From assembly GCA_963707435.1 (NCBI GenBank), contig CAVPPF010000006.1, positions 248,001-312,000 of the forward strand: a DNA stretch of 64,000 nt, read 5' to 3'. Position numbers and translations under genes: made by a program. The number at the start of each line of letters is the position of its first letter. Position 1 is the first letter of the stretch. The DNA comes from UBA4744 sp963707435 (GTDB lineage: Bacteria > Actinomycetota > Acidimicrobiia > Spongiisociales > UBA4744). Positions 51,994 to 61,403 of this stretch are shown piece by piece. The notes under the pieces were generated by a model, which was not told the DNA's origin, searched no databases, and worked only from the letters and a program-made list of their open reading frames with translations.

Positions 51994-52989
51994 TCACCGC
52001 TCGTTCACAAACACGAACCCACCGGAGTAGGGACGGTCGTCGAGCTTCACCCGTTCCACTCCCCGTTCGGGGAAACACCACTCCGCCTCTTGACCAGCCG
52101 GGAGGGCGCCGAAGTCCGACGAGAAGGACTCGGTCGATTCGCTGATGACCAGGATGCAGCCCCCCGGCTCCACGCGCAACCACTCGGGTTCGAACCGTTC
52201 CACCAGGACAATCGTCACAGGTTGACCAGCGTTCGCTGCGAGTTCTTGAGCCCGATCGATGGTCGCCGAATCTGACCAAGGCCGGTGCCATAGCGTGAGA
52301 CCCAAGACCGACACGACGAGGACGACCAGCGCCGGACGCACGAGATTCTGTTTCAGGAACCGTTCGGTTCGGTTGAATCTGGCCACCATCAGGCCAAGGG
52401 GAAGGCCGTAGGCGACGTGTGCCGCGAAGGCAATCCCGATCGAAACCCACTTGCCGGTGAGCCCGTAGATGTCGGTGAATGGTCCGAGGAAAGCGACGGC
52501 TTCGAGGGCGATCCCCCAGAGCACCCCAAATCCCCAGTGACGACCGGCCATGACCACCGCGTACGCGATTCCGAAGGTAACGCCATTCGAGAGATGGAAG
52601 AGCCAACCCAACAGGTCGGTCCAAGGCGAGGACATGCCGCCTCCGTCAATCAGCAACCCGTAGCTGAAAATGGGAGCAAAGATCCGCTGCCCGGCGAGGG
52701 CAAAAGGGATCCGGAATACGTCATAGGCGACCGTCCCGGCCACTCCGGCGATCGCCCCCAGACGGATCCGCCGCTGGAGGTTGCTGGAGGAGGGCACCGT
52801 GCGGGCGGCCGAGCCGACCAACAAGAGGAGTCCGGGCAGGGTGATCCAACGAGCGAACTGATCCATCGGCATTGCGCCGTAGAGATCGGCAAGAAGGGCG
52901 CCGACGGACGTGGCGCACAATGCCAGGACCACCACCGCCGCCAGTCGCTGCCTGGTGTCGAGCCTGTCGGGTCCGGTATCTCCAATCAC
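51994..52989 (-). CDS. Polytopic membrane protein of unknown function
   Basis: A 331-residue protein with about seven transmembrane helices in the first 240 residues, for example LAAVVVLALCATSVGALLAD, WITLPGLLLLVGSA, NGVTFGIAYAVVMAG and ALVVLVVSVLGLTLW. The C-terminal ~90 residues are soluble and cupredoxin- or beta-sandwich-like in feel (GQPVTIVLVERFEPEWLRVE, GCILVISESTESFSS, AEWCFPERGVERV). No family is recognised. It is transcribed toward the DUF6777 gene, 58 bases away, and divergently from the giant membrane protein gene. Confidence 0.75.
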   Translation of the reverse strand: MIGDTGPDRLDTRQRLAAVVVLALCATSVGALLADLYGAMPMDQFARWITLPGLLLLVGSAARTVPSSSNLQRRIRLGAIAGVAGTVAYDVFRIPFALAGQRIFAPIFSYGLLIDGGGMSSPWTDLLGWLFHLSNGVTFGIAYAVVMAGRHWGFGVLWGIALEAVAFLGPFTDIYGLTGKWVSIGIAFAAHVAYGLPLGLMVARFNRTERFLKQNLVRPALVVLVVSVLGLTLWHRPWSDSATIDRAQELAANAGQPVTIVLVERFEPEWLRVEPGGCILVISESTESFSSDFGALPAGQEAEWCFPERGVERVKLDDRPYSGGFVFVNER

Positions 52990-53031
52990 CGCGGGCCCAC
53001 CCTACCGGAACATCCGAAACGGTGGTCCGCT

Positions 53032-56000
53032 ATGTTCAACCAATATGCTCGGGGTGAGGGTGTGACAGGCAGCGCCGCAACCGACTTCTCCTGGGGAAGT
53101 CTGGTCAGGACCATCCGTGTCTGGCTTCGCCAGAACCTTGCTCGCACCGTGGTCATGGCCGTCATCGGGTTTCTGGTCGGGTGGGTGATCAACACCTACA
53201 TCATTGCCGTTCGCTACGAAGGCAACAACGCGGTCTCCGGAGTGGGCACGACCGGCGGGTTCCTTTCCATGCTCCGCAACGGTGGCATGTACTGGGGGAT
53301 TTTGTCCACTATCGTCTTTTCGCTGTTCGCCTACGGCCGTCAGGCCGGGTGGCGGCGACTTGGTCAGGAGGTCGCATCAATTCCCCGAGTCCTGCGGGAT
53401 ACCTTCGTCACCGGGGGTACCACGGCTTGGGCGGTGCTCTTGTGGGGTGGTGCAATCAGCCTGGCGGCCGCCGTCTTGATCGGTCCGGCCGTTGCCGGGA
53501 TCCTCTCGATCGGCCTGCTCCTGGCCGCCCCCTCGCCGATCTCAGCTATCTTTGGCAAAGTCATCAGCCGGTTGTTCATGGGTCTGATTCGCCTGTTTGC
53601 TCCGGCCAAGCAGACCGACATTCCTCACCTCGGGGGTACCGTAGCCGGAGTGGCGGGGACGGCTGCAGGGATGTTGCTCGCCTGGCAGGTCGTTTCGACC
53701 CCGACCAAGATCCTCCTGGCGGTGGCAGCGGGTGTCTTCGCCTTTCTCCTGGCGACCAGGACGGTGTCTCCGCCGGCTGCCACCGGGATGCTGCTCATCC
53801 TGGTGGTCGTGATGGTGTTCCGAGACCTGTTCGATGCCACTGCCGTGCTGGCCGACGACGGCGGTTGGCAGGAGTGCGGGGCCGACTGCTCGATCATCGA
53901 CTGGGTCCAGTCTCCCGGTGCCACCGACGTGATCATTGACGCCTCTCGCGGTGGCGTCGCTTCGGGAGTCGGGGCCGCCCTCGGAACCGGGCTCGGAAGC
54001 GCCGTGGCCGGGGGCGCTGCGCCGCCCGGACCAGGGGTAGACACTCCAACGGGACCGGGACCGGAAACGACCGGGCCGGCGGGCCCTGAGGATGAGGGAC
54101 GCCCCGAAGGTCCCGACCAGGAGGAGTTCCCGCCGCCCCCGGATTCCGAGCTGGTCCCACCCGAAGGTGGCGAGACCGAATACCCAGCCGACGATGAGTT
54201 CCCACCGCCGCCGGGGGAGGAACCGGGTCCGGATGGGACACGGGTGACGACGTCGACGGCTTCCGATGGGACCGAGGTGGTTACGGAGGAACGTCCCGAT
54301 GGTTCTTCGACGAGTACCTATACGGATCCGACGACGGGTCAGGTGACCACCGTTGAGACCCGCCCGGATGGGAGTTCGGTGGAGACAACGGTGTGGCCGG
54401 ATGGGTCGACGTCGACGGTCACGGTTGATCCCGACGGGACGGCCGGTTCGACGGGTGGCGCTGCCGACGATGAGTTCCCACCGCCGCCGGGGAAGGAACC
54501 GGGTCCGGATGGGACACGGGTGACGACGTCGACGGCTTCCGATGGGACCGAGGTGGTTACGGAGGAACGTCCCGATGGTTCTTCGACGAGTACCTATACG
54601 GATCCGACGACGGGTCAGGTGACCACCGTTGAGACCCGCCCGGATGGGAGTTCGGTGGAGACAACGGTGTGGCCGGATGGGTCGACATCAACGACCACGG
54701 TTGATCCCGACGGGACCGTCACGACCGTCGATGTGGACTCCGATGGCAATGAGACCGTTACCGACAAACCACCTCGCTATCGGGACAAGCCAGACACGGT
54801 CGATACGGCCACGACGGTCGCACCGGGCCTGGAAGACGATCGGATTGTTGATCCCGACCGGGTCGCACTCGGGCCCGATGGGCGACCGCTCATTGATCCC
54901 GCCACGGGACGGCCTCTGGATGTGGATGTCGAGGGAAACGTCAAGTACGGGGACGGCTGGATGACCCCCGAACAAGCCGCCAACCGTATTGCCATCGACG
55001 AAGGCTGGAACAGCGCCAGGGCGGCCGGGCAGGAGTTGGTCGACGAGTTCAAGCGAACGAGGGAGCAATTGGCGAACGAGACGGACCCGGCGCGCCGGGC
55101 CGAACTGGATCAGCGTCTCAACGAGCTGACCAACCGGATCAATGAGTCCTACGCGGGGAAGAACATCCTCAAGGGCGAGGGGCGAACCGCGGTCGGCGCC
55201 GATTTCGACGCCCGCTTGTCCGAGACCTACAGCCGGGTCGACCAGGATTTCATCAACCGACTCAATGAGATGGGTTTCCAGCGCGGTGGGCGGCCCTGGA
55301 CCCTCGAAGACATCACCGAGTTCCGCAACGCAGCAAGTAAGGGCACGGTAGGAATGGACCGCGATATCGGTCTCAATGAGAACAAGCTCCGCGATCTCAT
55401 GAACCGGCTCAACGAACTGCCCCCCAACTCGCCCGAGGCCCACCGGATCACCGAGCAGCTTGCCACAGAAATCAACCGCACCAAGATCACGGTGGACTAC
55501 GACAAGTACACCAATCATCTCGAGAGCGAGATTGCTCGTACCAACGCCGAATTGGAGAGACTCGCCGGCGAGCTCGGCAATGCCGCGCCGGGATCAGCAG
55601 AAGCTCAGCGTATCCAGACGGAGCTCGACCGCTTGGGAAACCGGCCTGGTGAGCTGCAGACAGAGCTCACCCGGGTACAGGCGGAAGGAGGCGGACGAGG
55701 AGTGGTCGAGATCTCGCCCTCGAAATGGAACGACACCGCGACGTCGACGTACGGTAGAACGTTCTCGGATATCACCGGCGGTGACGCCGAGGGGGCATAC
55801 CAGGCGGTCACTCAGCGACATCATCAGGAGGCCTACGGCGACAAGGGCGTCTTGAGCGGCGAGGCCGAGCGGTTCGATCGGGGCTCCGCCGAGCAGACCG
55901 CGTCGGTGTCACGGGTCAAAGCCGCCGAGAACCAGCATCTGGCCGAAACCGGGAAGATCACCCAGGGAGAGGCCATTCAGGAGACCGCCCGCGGGTACGC

Positions 56001-57267
56001 CAAGGACATCGCCACCAAGGTAAACCCGCACATGGCCGGGAACGCCAACGTGGATCCGGCCAAAGCCGACATGGTGCGCAGAATCGGTGAGGTTCTCGAC
56101 AAGGTAGGGAAAGGCGAGATCCGACCCGGTCAGGTCGATCAGGCCCTGGCGCGGGCGGTACCGGAAGTCGAAGGCATCAATCTCGATAAGGCAACCCGGA
56201 TTGTCGATTCCAACTTCGAGGGCTCATTGAAGTCCGGACAGGCGCGGATCGGAGACGTCGAACGGGCGCCCGGTGCCGGCGAACCCGTACGGACCACGGC
56301 CGGCGAAACGGAGCGGGTCGAAGCCGGCGGCAGGAGCATCGTCGGCGAAACGTTTGGTCGTGTCACCGACGCCGCCACCGTCGACCACTACACCCGCCAG
56401 CACATCGCCGCCGGGAAGGATCCGGTCGAGGCGGTGGCTCTGGCAACTGCCCAGACTGCCGCAGGCAACGCCGTGATGGCCAGCGGGATCGCCGATCCGC
56501 GTACCAGCATGGCCGGGGGAGCTTTGCTGCCCGGGGGAATGAACAACATGCTGCCCGATCAGGCTGTCGAGAACTGGGTGGGGACCACGTACGACGCCGG
56601 CACCGCCGCCGCACAGTCGGTGAGCGACAGTCTGGCCTCCGGCCGGCTGGACACACGGGCGCTCGATGACTTCGCCGAAGGTGTCACCCAACGGGAGGGA
56701 GCGGACCCCTTCAAGGGCATCGGACAGGCCTCGCAACTGCTCGGCGAGGAGTGGGCGCGCACGGATGGGGACAGCATGATCGAGAATGTGGCGCAGGTGT
56801 TCGGCAACCTGGGAGCGGACACGGGACGGATCATCACGACCGGAGCCGGGTCGGAGGTACTCAACGAGTCGATGTCGAACTTCCAGCAAGAGGTCGCCGC
56901 CGGCCAGCACGGCGTGGCGTTGCAGGGACTCGATCACATCGCCAACATCGCCTCGGAGACCGTCGTCGACCCGGTCGGCACCGTCGGCCAGTTCGTCGAC
57001 GACGTCCGCAACATAGTCACCCATGGCGTCGGCGACGGGTACTGGGAAGAATCCTGGGAGCACACCAAAGATGTGATCGAAAAGACGCCGCTGGTCGGCA
57101 CGGTGGTCGACGGGTACAACCAGATCGCTACCGGGCTCGGCGACAAGGGGGTCGTGGGATTTGCGGAGGAAATGTACGAAGGGGGCTCCGCCCTGGCCGG
57201 GGAAGCCTACGAAGCGGCAGGAAACGCCGTCGGCAGCGTGTACGACTACTTGAAGAACATGTGGTAG
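53032..57267 (+). CDS. Giant membrane protein (1,411 residues) with PDGS beta-repeats and long helical C-terminus
   Basis: From ATG 53032, residues 1-300 contain about seven to eight hydrophobic helices (VVMAVIGFLVGWVINTYII, TAWAVLLWGGAISLAAAVLI, ILLAVAAGVFAFLLAT, MLLILVVVMVFRDLF). Residues 335-390 are Pro/Gly/acidic. Residues 387-575 hold PDGS/DGT beta-repeats in two nearly identical 92-residue copies. From about 640 the protein is helical and charged, with coiled-coil-like stretches (TNRINESY, NRLNELPPNSPEAHRITEQ, LERLAGELGNA). The C-terminal third is Ala/Gly/Ser-rich and ends in VGSVYDYLKNMW. The domain around 905-950 (SPSKWNDTATSTYGRTFSDI) is unfamiliar. The longer frame from 52417 is antisense to its neighbour and is rejected. 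The function is unknown; it may be a secreted-fibre or polymorphic-toxin-like scaffold. Confidence 0.8.
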   Translation: MFNQYARGEGVTGSAATDFSWGSLVRTIRVWLRQNLARTVVMAVIGFLVGWVINTYIIAVRYEGNNAVSGVGTTGGFLSMLRNGGMYWGILSTIVFSLFAYGRQAGWRRLGQEVASIPRVLRDTFVTGGTTAWAVLLWGGAISLAAAVLIGPAVAGILSIGLLLAAPSPISAIFGKVISRLFMGLIRLFAPAKQTDIPHLGGTVAGVAGTAAGMLLAWQVVSTPTKILLAVAAGVFAFLLATRTVSPPAATGMLLILVVVMVFRDLFDATAVLADDGGWQECGADCSIIDWVQSPGATDVIIDASRGGVASGVGAALGTGLGSAVAGGAAPPGPGVDTPTGPGPETTGPAGPEDEGRPEGPDQEEFPPPPDSELVPPEGGETEYPADDEFPPPPGEEPGPDGTRVTTSTASDGTEVVTEERPDGSSTSTYTDPTTGQVTTVETRPDGSSVETTVWPDGSTSTVTVDPDGTAGSTGGAADDEFPPPPGKEPGPDGTRVTTSTASDGTEVVTEERPDGSSTSTYTDPTTGQVTTVETRPDGSSVETTVWPDGSTSTTTVDPDGTVTTVDVDSDGNETVTDKPPRYRDKPDTVDTATTVAPGLEDDRIVDPDRVALGPDGRPLIDPATGRPLDVDVEGNVKYGDGWMTPEQAANRIAIDEGWNSARAAGQELVDEFKRTREQLANETDPARRAELDQRLNELTNRINESYAGKNILKGEGRTAVGADFDARLSETYSRVDQDFINRLNEMGFQRGGRPWTLEDITEFRNAASKGTVGMDRDIGLNENKLRDLMNRLNELPPNSPEAHRITEQLATEINRTKITVDYDKYTNHLESEIARTNAELERLAGELGNAAPGSAEAQRIQTELDRLGNRPGELQTELTRVQAEGGGRGVVEISPSKWNDTATSTYGRTFSDITGGDAEGAYQAVTQRHHQEAYGDKGVLSGEAERFDRGSAEQTASVSRVKAAENQHLAETGKITQGEAIQETARGYAKDIATKVNPHMAGNANVDPAKADMVRRIGEVLDKVGKGEIRPGQVDQALARAVPEVEGINLDKATRIVDSNFEGSLKSGQARIGDVERAPGAGEPVRTTAGETERVEAGGRSIVGETFGRVTDAATVDHYTRQHIAAGKDPVEAVALATAQTAAGNAVMASGIADPRTSMAGGALLPGGMNNMLPDQAVENWVGTTYDAGTAAAQSVSDSLASGRLDTRALDDFAEGVTQREGADPFKGIGQASQLLGEEWARTDGDSMIENVAQVFGNLGADTGRIITTGAGSEVLNESMSNFQQEVAAGQHGVALQGLDHIANIASETVVDPVGTVGQFVDDVRNIVTHGVGDGYWEESWEHTKDVIEKTPLVGTVVDGYNQIATGLGDKGVVGFAEEMYEGGSALAGEAYEAAGNAVGSVYDYLKNMW
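54190..54717 (+). repeat. 276-bp tandem duplication inside the giant membrane protein gene
   Basis: Bases 54190-54441 recur at 54466-54717 with only a few substitutions (for example GGGGGAG versus GGGGAAG near the start, and GTCGACGGTC versus ATCAACGACC near the end). The period of 276 bases is exactly 92 codons, so frame is kept. The high identity, synonymous sites included, indicates a recent duplication or ongoing gene conversion. Confidence 0.92.
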
Positions 57268-57272
57268 CCCAC

Positions 57273-58386
57273 ATGCCCGGCTTCCTCTTCACCGCAGACC
57301 AAGTGGCCACGCTGATTCACATCAGCGGGTTGCGCGAGCCGACTTCCGGGTCGCCATTGTTCCCGCAGCCTCCGGACGCCCGGCCGCTGCACCCCAACCA
57401 TCCGGCGTTCGTGAAGTTGATTGATGTTCACGCTCTGGAGCCAAAAGAAGAGGGCTGGCGAATCAACGTCCTGCTGGGGGCCGCCCTGCGAGCGGCCCTC
57501 GAGCCGCAAGAGGTGATCAGTGTCGGAACCGGCCAGATTCCCCGACCGCGCGGGTTCTCGGTAGTGCGCTTCGACGACTTCATGGCCGAGTGCACGGTCG
57601 ACGGGGACGGCAACGCCAAGCTCTACTTCCCGCTCAGTCGCTCCCAGTTGATGCTTCTGATCGGCGACGCATTGACCAGCACCAAGCCGGAACCCGATCC
57701 AACCGGCTTCAGGTTCGTCGCCCGTGCCGAGATTGCTTTTGTGTTCGCCACGGCCCTGCGGGAGTTGCGGGAGTTCCCGGCGCCGCTCACCGTTGAACGA
57801 CTCCAAGAGGCGGTGCGCCGCGCGGCGGCGATTCCCGGCTTTGCCGCTCCGTTTGCCACCACCGCCGGAGTGGCTTCGATTGAAGCTTTGGCGACATCCG
57901 TCGGTGCTGTCGACGCAGCCCTGAGGAGTCTGGTGGAGGGCGGGCATCTTCGGATGGTCGACGGCGCCCTGGAGCCGTCTCCGGCGGTCGCCACCATGCT
58001 GGGCGAGTACCCAGACAAGTCCTTCGCGGTATCGCGGGCGGTGATTGAGAACGGCACGACGAGAAGTCAGACCCTCAACGTGTCCAGGGTCGGCGGACGG
58101 ACCCTGATCTTCCGGATCCGCTACCCGACGGACGGGCCTCCCCTCTTTGAATGGTCCGAAGTCGATCGACGCCAGCTTCGGGCATTGGTGACCGCTCTCC
58201 TCATGACCGAGGAACAGCTCCGCCTCTCGACCGGCGGACAAGCAGGTGCGGAAGACGGCACGGTGACCTCGAGGCGGTCGGCCGCAGGTCTCCCTGAGGT
58301 CAACTTCTGTCCATACTGCGGTTCGCGGCATGGGTGACGGATTCGTGTTCTGTCCGGCCTGCGGTCGAGAGCTCCCCACAACCTGA
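57273..58386 (+). CDS. Partner protein with C-terminal zinc ribbon, frameshifted in the ribbon
   Basis: The main frame runs from ATG 57273 to a stop at 58335-58337 (354 residues), five bases after the giant-protein gene. It ends FCPYCGSRHG, half of a zinc ribbon. Skipping one base near 58329 gives FCPYCGSRMGDGFVFCPACG and then RELPTT before a stop at 58384-58386. That restores two CxxCG knuckles separated by exactly ten residues, the same spacing as in the DUF6777 protein. The body has an N-terminal FLFTADQVATLIHISGL and KLYFPLSRSQLMLLIGDALT. It also has a helical domain with LTVERLQEAVRRAAAIPGFA, then VDAALRSLVEGGHLRMVDG, which is winged-helix-like. The pattern is loosely reminiscent of EspG-type chaperones, but this is not established. 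It is probably a cytoplasmic partner of the giant protein. Confidence 0.78.
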
Positions 58387-58470
58387 AGGGGGAGTGCCGT
58401 TCGGCCCTGGCGCGACGAATCTCGATCGGGCACCATCGTCGGTGAGACGGTCAATCCCGGGAGCGCACCG

Positions 58471-59766
58471 ATGGCCCACACCACGCTGATCCCCGACCTC
58501 GACGTCGATGTCGAGTACCGGTTGCTGCAGGAGCGACTCGACCGCAACGTCACCGGGGCTCCCGACTCGGCCGCAATGATGCGGGTGCTGCGCCTGCTGT
58601 TCACCCCCGAGGAAGCCCACATTGCCCGCCGGTTGCCACAGCTGATCTCGCTGCCGAAGCTCGCCGAGAGACTGGACGTCGACCTCGCGGAACTGGGAGA
58701 GCGGATCACCTCGATGGCGGAGCGGGGATTGGTGCTCGACTTCGAACGGGAAGGCATCCGCTACGTCGTGGCCACGCCGGTCGTGATCGGGTTCTTCGAG
58801 TTCACCTTCATGCGTCCCCGTCCCGAGGCACCGATGGAGGAGTACGCCGAGGCATTCGGGGCTCTGTTCGAGGAAGAAGATTTCGCCCGCAGTGTCTTCA
58901 CCGGGAAGACCCAGATCGGACGTTCGTTCGTCCGCGAGGAAGTCCTGCCTGAGGGGCCGACGGAGATCCTCGATTGGGAGCGGGCCACCGAAGTCGTTCG
59001 TACGGCACAGTCGGTGGCGGTGAGCGTGTGTCCATGCCGCACCGACGCCTCGCTGCGGGGCGAAGGATGCGACGCTCCGACCCGGACGTGCTTGACCTTT
59101 GGAAATTCGGCAGACCTGTTGGTTCGCGCCGGCCTCGCCGAGGCCATCACCAACACCGAAGCGATGGAGATTCTCGGAGAGGCCAAGGCGGCCGGGTTGG
59201 CACAGACCGGCGACAACGTCCGCAACCAGGTTTCGTATCTCTGCAACTGCTGCGGATGCTGCTGCGGGATGATGCGGGGCATCAAGCGCTTCAGCATCTA
59301 CGACGGGATCGTCCCTTCCAACTGGATGGCCACGATCGATCCCACCAAATGCCGCGGATGTGCCGTCTGTGCCAAGGCGTGCCCGACCGGGGCGATCGCC
59401 ACGGTCCCGTCCGAAGGCAAAGGCTTGCGCCGGAACTGGTCACTGGTTGATCCGACCCGATGCCTGGGTTGCGGCGTGTGCGGGGATGTGTGCCGGTGGG
59501 ACGCTCACGGCATGGAACTGCGCGACGACCGGCCGTTCATCCCTTCCGACACGATGGAGCGGGTGGCGCTCATGGCTATCGAGCGGGGCAAGCTCGGCGA
59601 TTTGCTGTACGACAACATCGGGAGTGGCCTGGGTCGGACCGTGGCACACGTTCTGTCGCTGATCGAGCGCTTGCCCCCCTGGAAGGCCGCCATGGCGATC
59701 AAGCCGCTCCGCTCGGTCTTTCTCGACAAGGCGCTCGACCAGATCCGCGCTCGCTCCCCCGTCTAG
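58471..59766 (+). CDS. 4Fe-4S dicluster protein with N-terminal winged-helix-like region
   Basis: A 431-residue soluble protein. Residues 30-110 look winged-helix-like (MMRVLRLLFTPEEAHIARRL, LISLPKLAERLDVDLAELG). A cysteine-rich segment follows with VCPCRTDASLRGEGCDAPTR and CNCCGCCCGMMRGIKR, then two ferredoxin motifs, CRGCAVCAKACPTGAI and CLGCGVCGDVCRWDAH. This combination is found in (Fe-S)-binding proteins of anaerobic or facultative bacteria and archaea whose role is mostly unknown; electron transfer is likely. GGGAG 8 bases upstream supports ATG 58471. Confidence 0.88.
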   Translation: MAHTTLIPDLDVDVEYRLLQERLDRNVTGAPDSAAMMRVLRLLFTPEEAHIARRLPQLISLPKLAERLDVDLAELGERITSMAERGLVLDFEREGIRYVVATPVVIGFFEFTFMRPRPEAPMEEYAEAFGALFEEEDFARSVFTGKTQIGRSFVREEVLPEGPTEILDWERATEVVRTAQSVAVSVCPCRTDASLRGEGCDAPTRTCLTFGNSADLLVRAGLAEAITNTEAMEILGEAKAAGLAQTGDNVRNQVSYLCNCCGCCCGMMRGIKRFSIYDGIVPSNWMATIDPTKCRGCAVCAKACPTGAIATVPSEGKGLRRNWSLVDPTRCLGCGVCGDVCRWDAHGMELRDDRPFIPSDTMERVALMAIERGKLGDLLYDNIGSGLGRTVAHVLSLIERLPPWKAAMAIKPLRSVFLDKALDQIRARSPV

Positions 59767-59772
59767 ATCCCC

Positions 59773-59821
59773 GTTCTGGCGTCAATTTCCGACAAATACA
59801 GTCGCTTTTCGACGCCAGAAC
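59773..59821. terminator. Bidirectional terminator-like inverted repeat between convergent genes
   Basis: GTTCTGGCGTC (59773-59783) and GACGCCAGAAC (59811-59821) are perfect 11-base complements around a 27-base interior, followed by CTATTTTTC on the plus strand. It lies between the convergent 4Fe-4S and sulfurtransferase genes; the right arm abuts the sulfurtransferase stop codon at 59822. Confidence 0.65.
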
Positions 59822-60682
<861 letters not shown>

Positions 60683-60718
60683 GGGGTCCTCCCTCGGGTT
60701 TGTGCTCGCGGCTATTTA

Positions 60719-60734
60719 CACTATCAAGACAGTG
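60719..60734. promoter_or_regulatory. Near-perfect palindrome between sulfurtransferase and sufE
   Basis: CACTATC-AA-GACAGTG (7-2-7, six of seven pairs) lies in the divergent promoter region; CACTAT could be the -10 element for sufE and TAGTGT that for the sulfurtransferase. The position suits a repressor controlling both genes. It does not match an operator consensus that I can name. Confidence 0.5.
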
Positions 60735-60753
60735 CTTTTGTGCGAAAGGGGCA

Positions 60754-61185
60754 ATGGTGGCGGTACCGGAACGGCTCGAAACGATTGTGCGGATGTTCGC
60801 CGAGGTACCGCGCGACGTGAAGCTCCAGGCCCTCCTCGACTACTCCCAGCGCCTCCCCGCACTTCCCGGGCGCCTGGCCGACCATCCCGAGCGGCTCTAC
60901 AAGGTGCGGGAGTGTCAGACTCCGTTCTTCCTGGCGGTTGAGGTCGATGAAGCCGGCGGGGTCGGGTTGTTCTTCGACGTTCCCGCCGAGTCGCCGACGG
61001 TGCGGGGCTTCGCCGGAATCCTGCATGACGGCTTGCGGGATGCCTCCGCCCGGGAGATCCTCGAGGTTCCTCCCGACTTCTTCGTGAAGATGGGGCTGGC
61101 CGACGCGGTATCGGCGATGCGTCTCAATGGGATGAGCGCCATCCTCGCCGCAATCAAACGTCAGGTCGCCGAACAGATCGGCTGA
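60754..61185 (+). CDS. sufE: SufE-family sulfur acceptor/desulfurase activator
   Basis: A 143-residue SufE protein, the usual length. SufE accepts persulfide from a cysteine desulfurase and passes it to the scaffold. The acceptor cysteine is Cys54 in KVRECQTPFFLAVEV, the conserved VxGCQSxVW-like position. Other family features are YSQRLPALPGRL, DVPAESPTVRGFAGIL and FVKMGLADAVSAMRLNGM. AAGGGG directly upstream supports ATG 60754. No desulfurase gene is in the window; the divergent sulfurtransferase may supply sulfur instead (inference). Confidence 0.93.
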   Translation: MVAVPERLETIVRMFAEVPRDVKLQALLDYSQRLPALPGRLADHPERLYKVRECQTPFFLAVEVDEAGGVGLFFDVPAESPTVRGFAGILHDGLRDASAREILEVPPDFFVKMGLADAVSAMRLNGMSAILAAIKRQVAEQIG

Positions 61186-61403
61186 CTCCAAAGCGGGCGT
61201 GCGCAACTCGAAACGATCATGGTTGCTTCTTTGCAGGATCAGGTCGTTCTCCGCCCACCGTCCGAGAGAACCCACCAGCCCGTCGACGAGCTTCTCGGCG
61301 GGAACCAGACGGAAGAGCTCATCGTCTCGGCCGTTCTGAACCACACGGGCTTGTCCGGCCACCGTGCGTAGAATTCTTGAACGCTCCGGGAGAGGACGAG
61401 GGA

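Noticed and set aside
52180..52205. tRNA T-loop-like GGGTTCGAACC sequence
   Set aside because: It lies inside a coding sequence and has no surrounding cloverleaf.
52417..53031. N-terminal extension of the giant membrane protein to 52417
   Set aside because: The extra 205 residues are antisense to the 51994-52989 membrane protein and are Arg/Gly/Pro-rich with no membrane segment.
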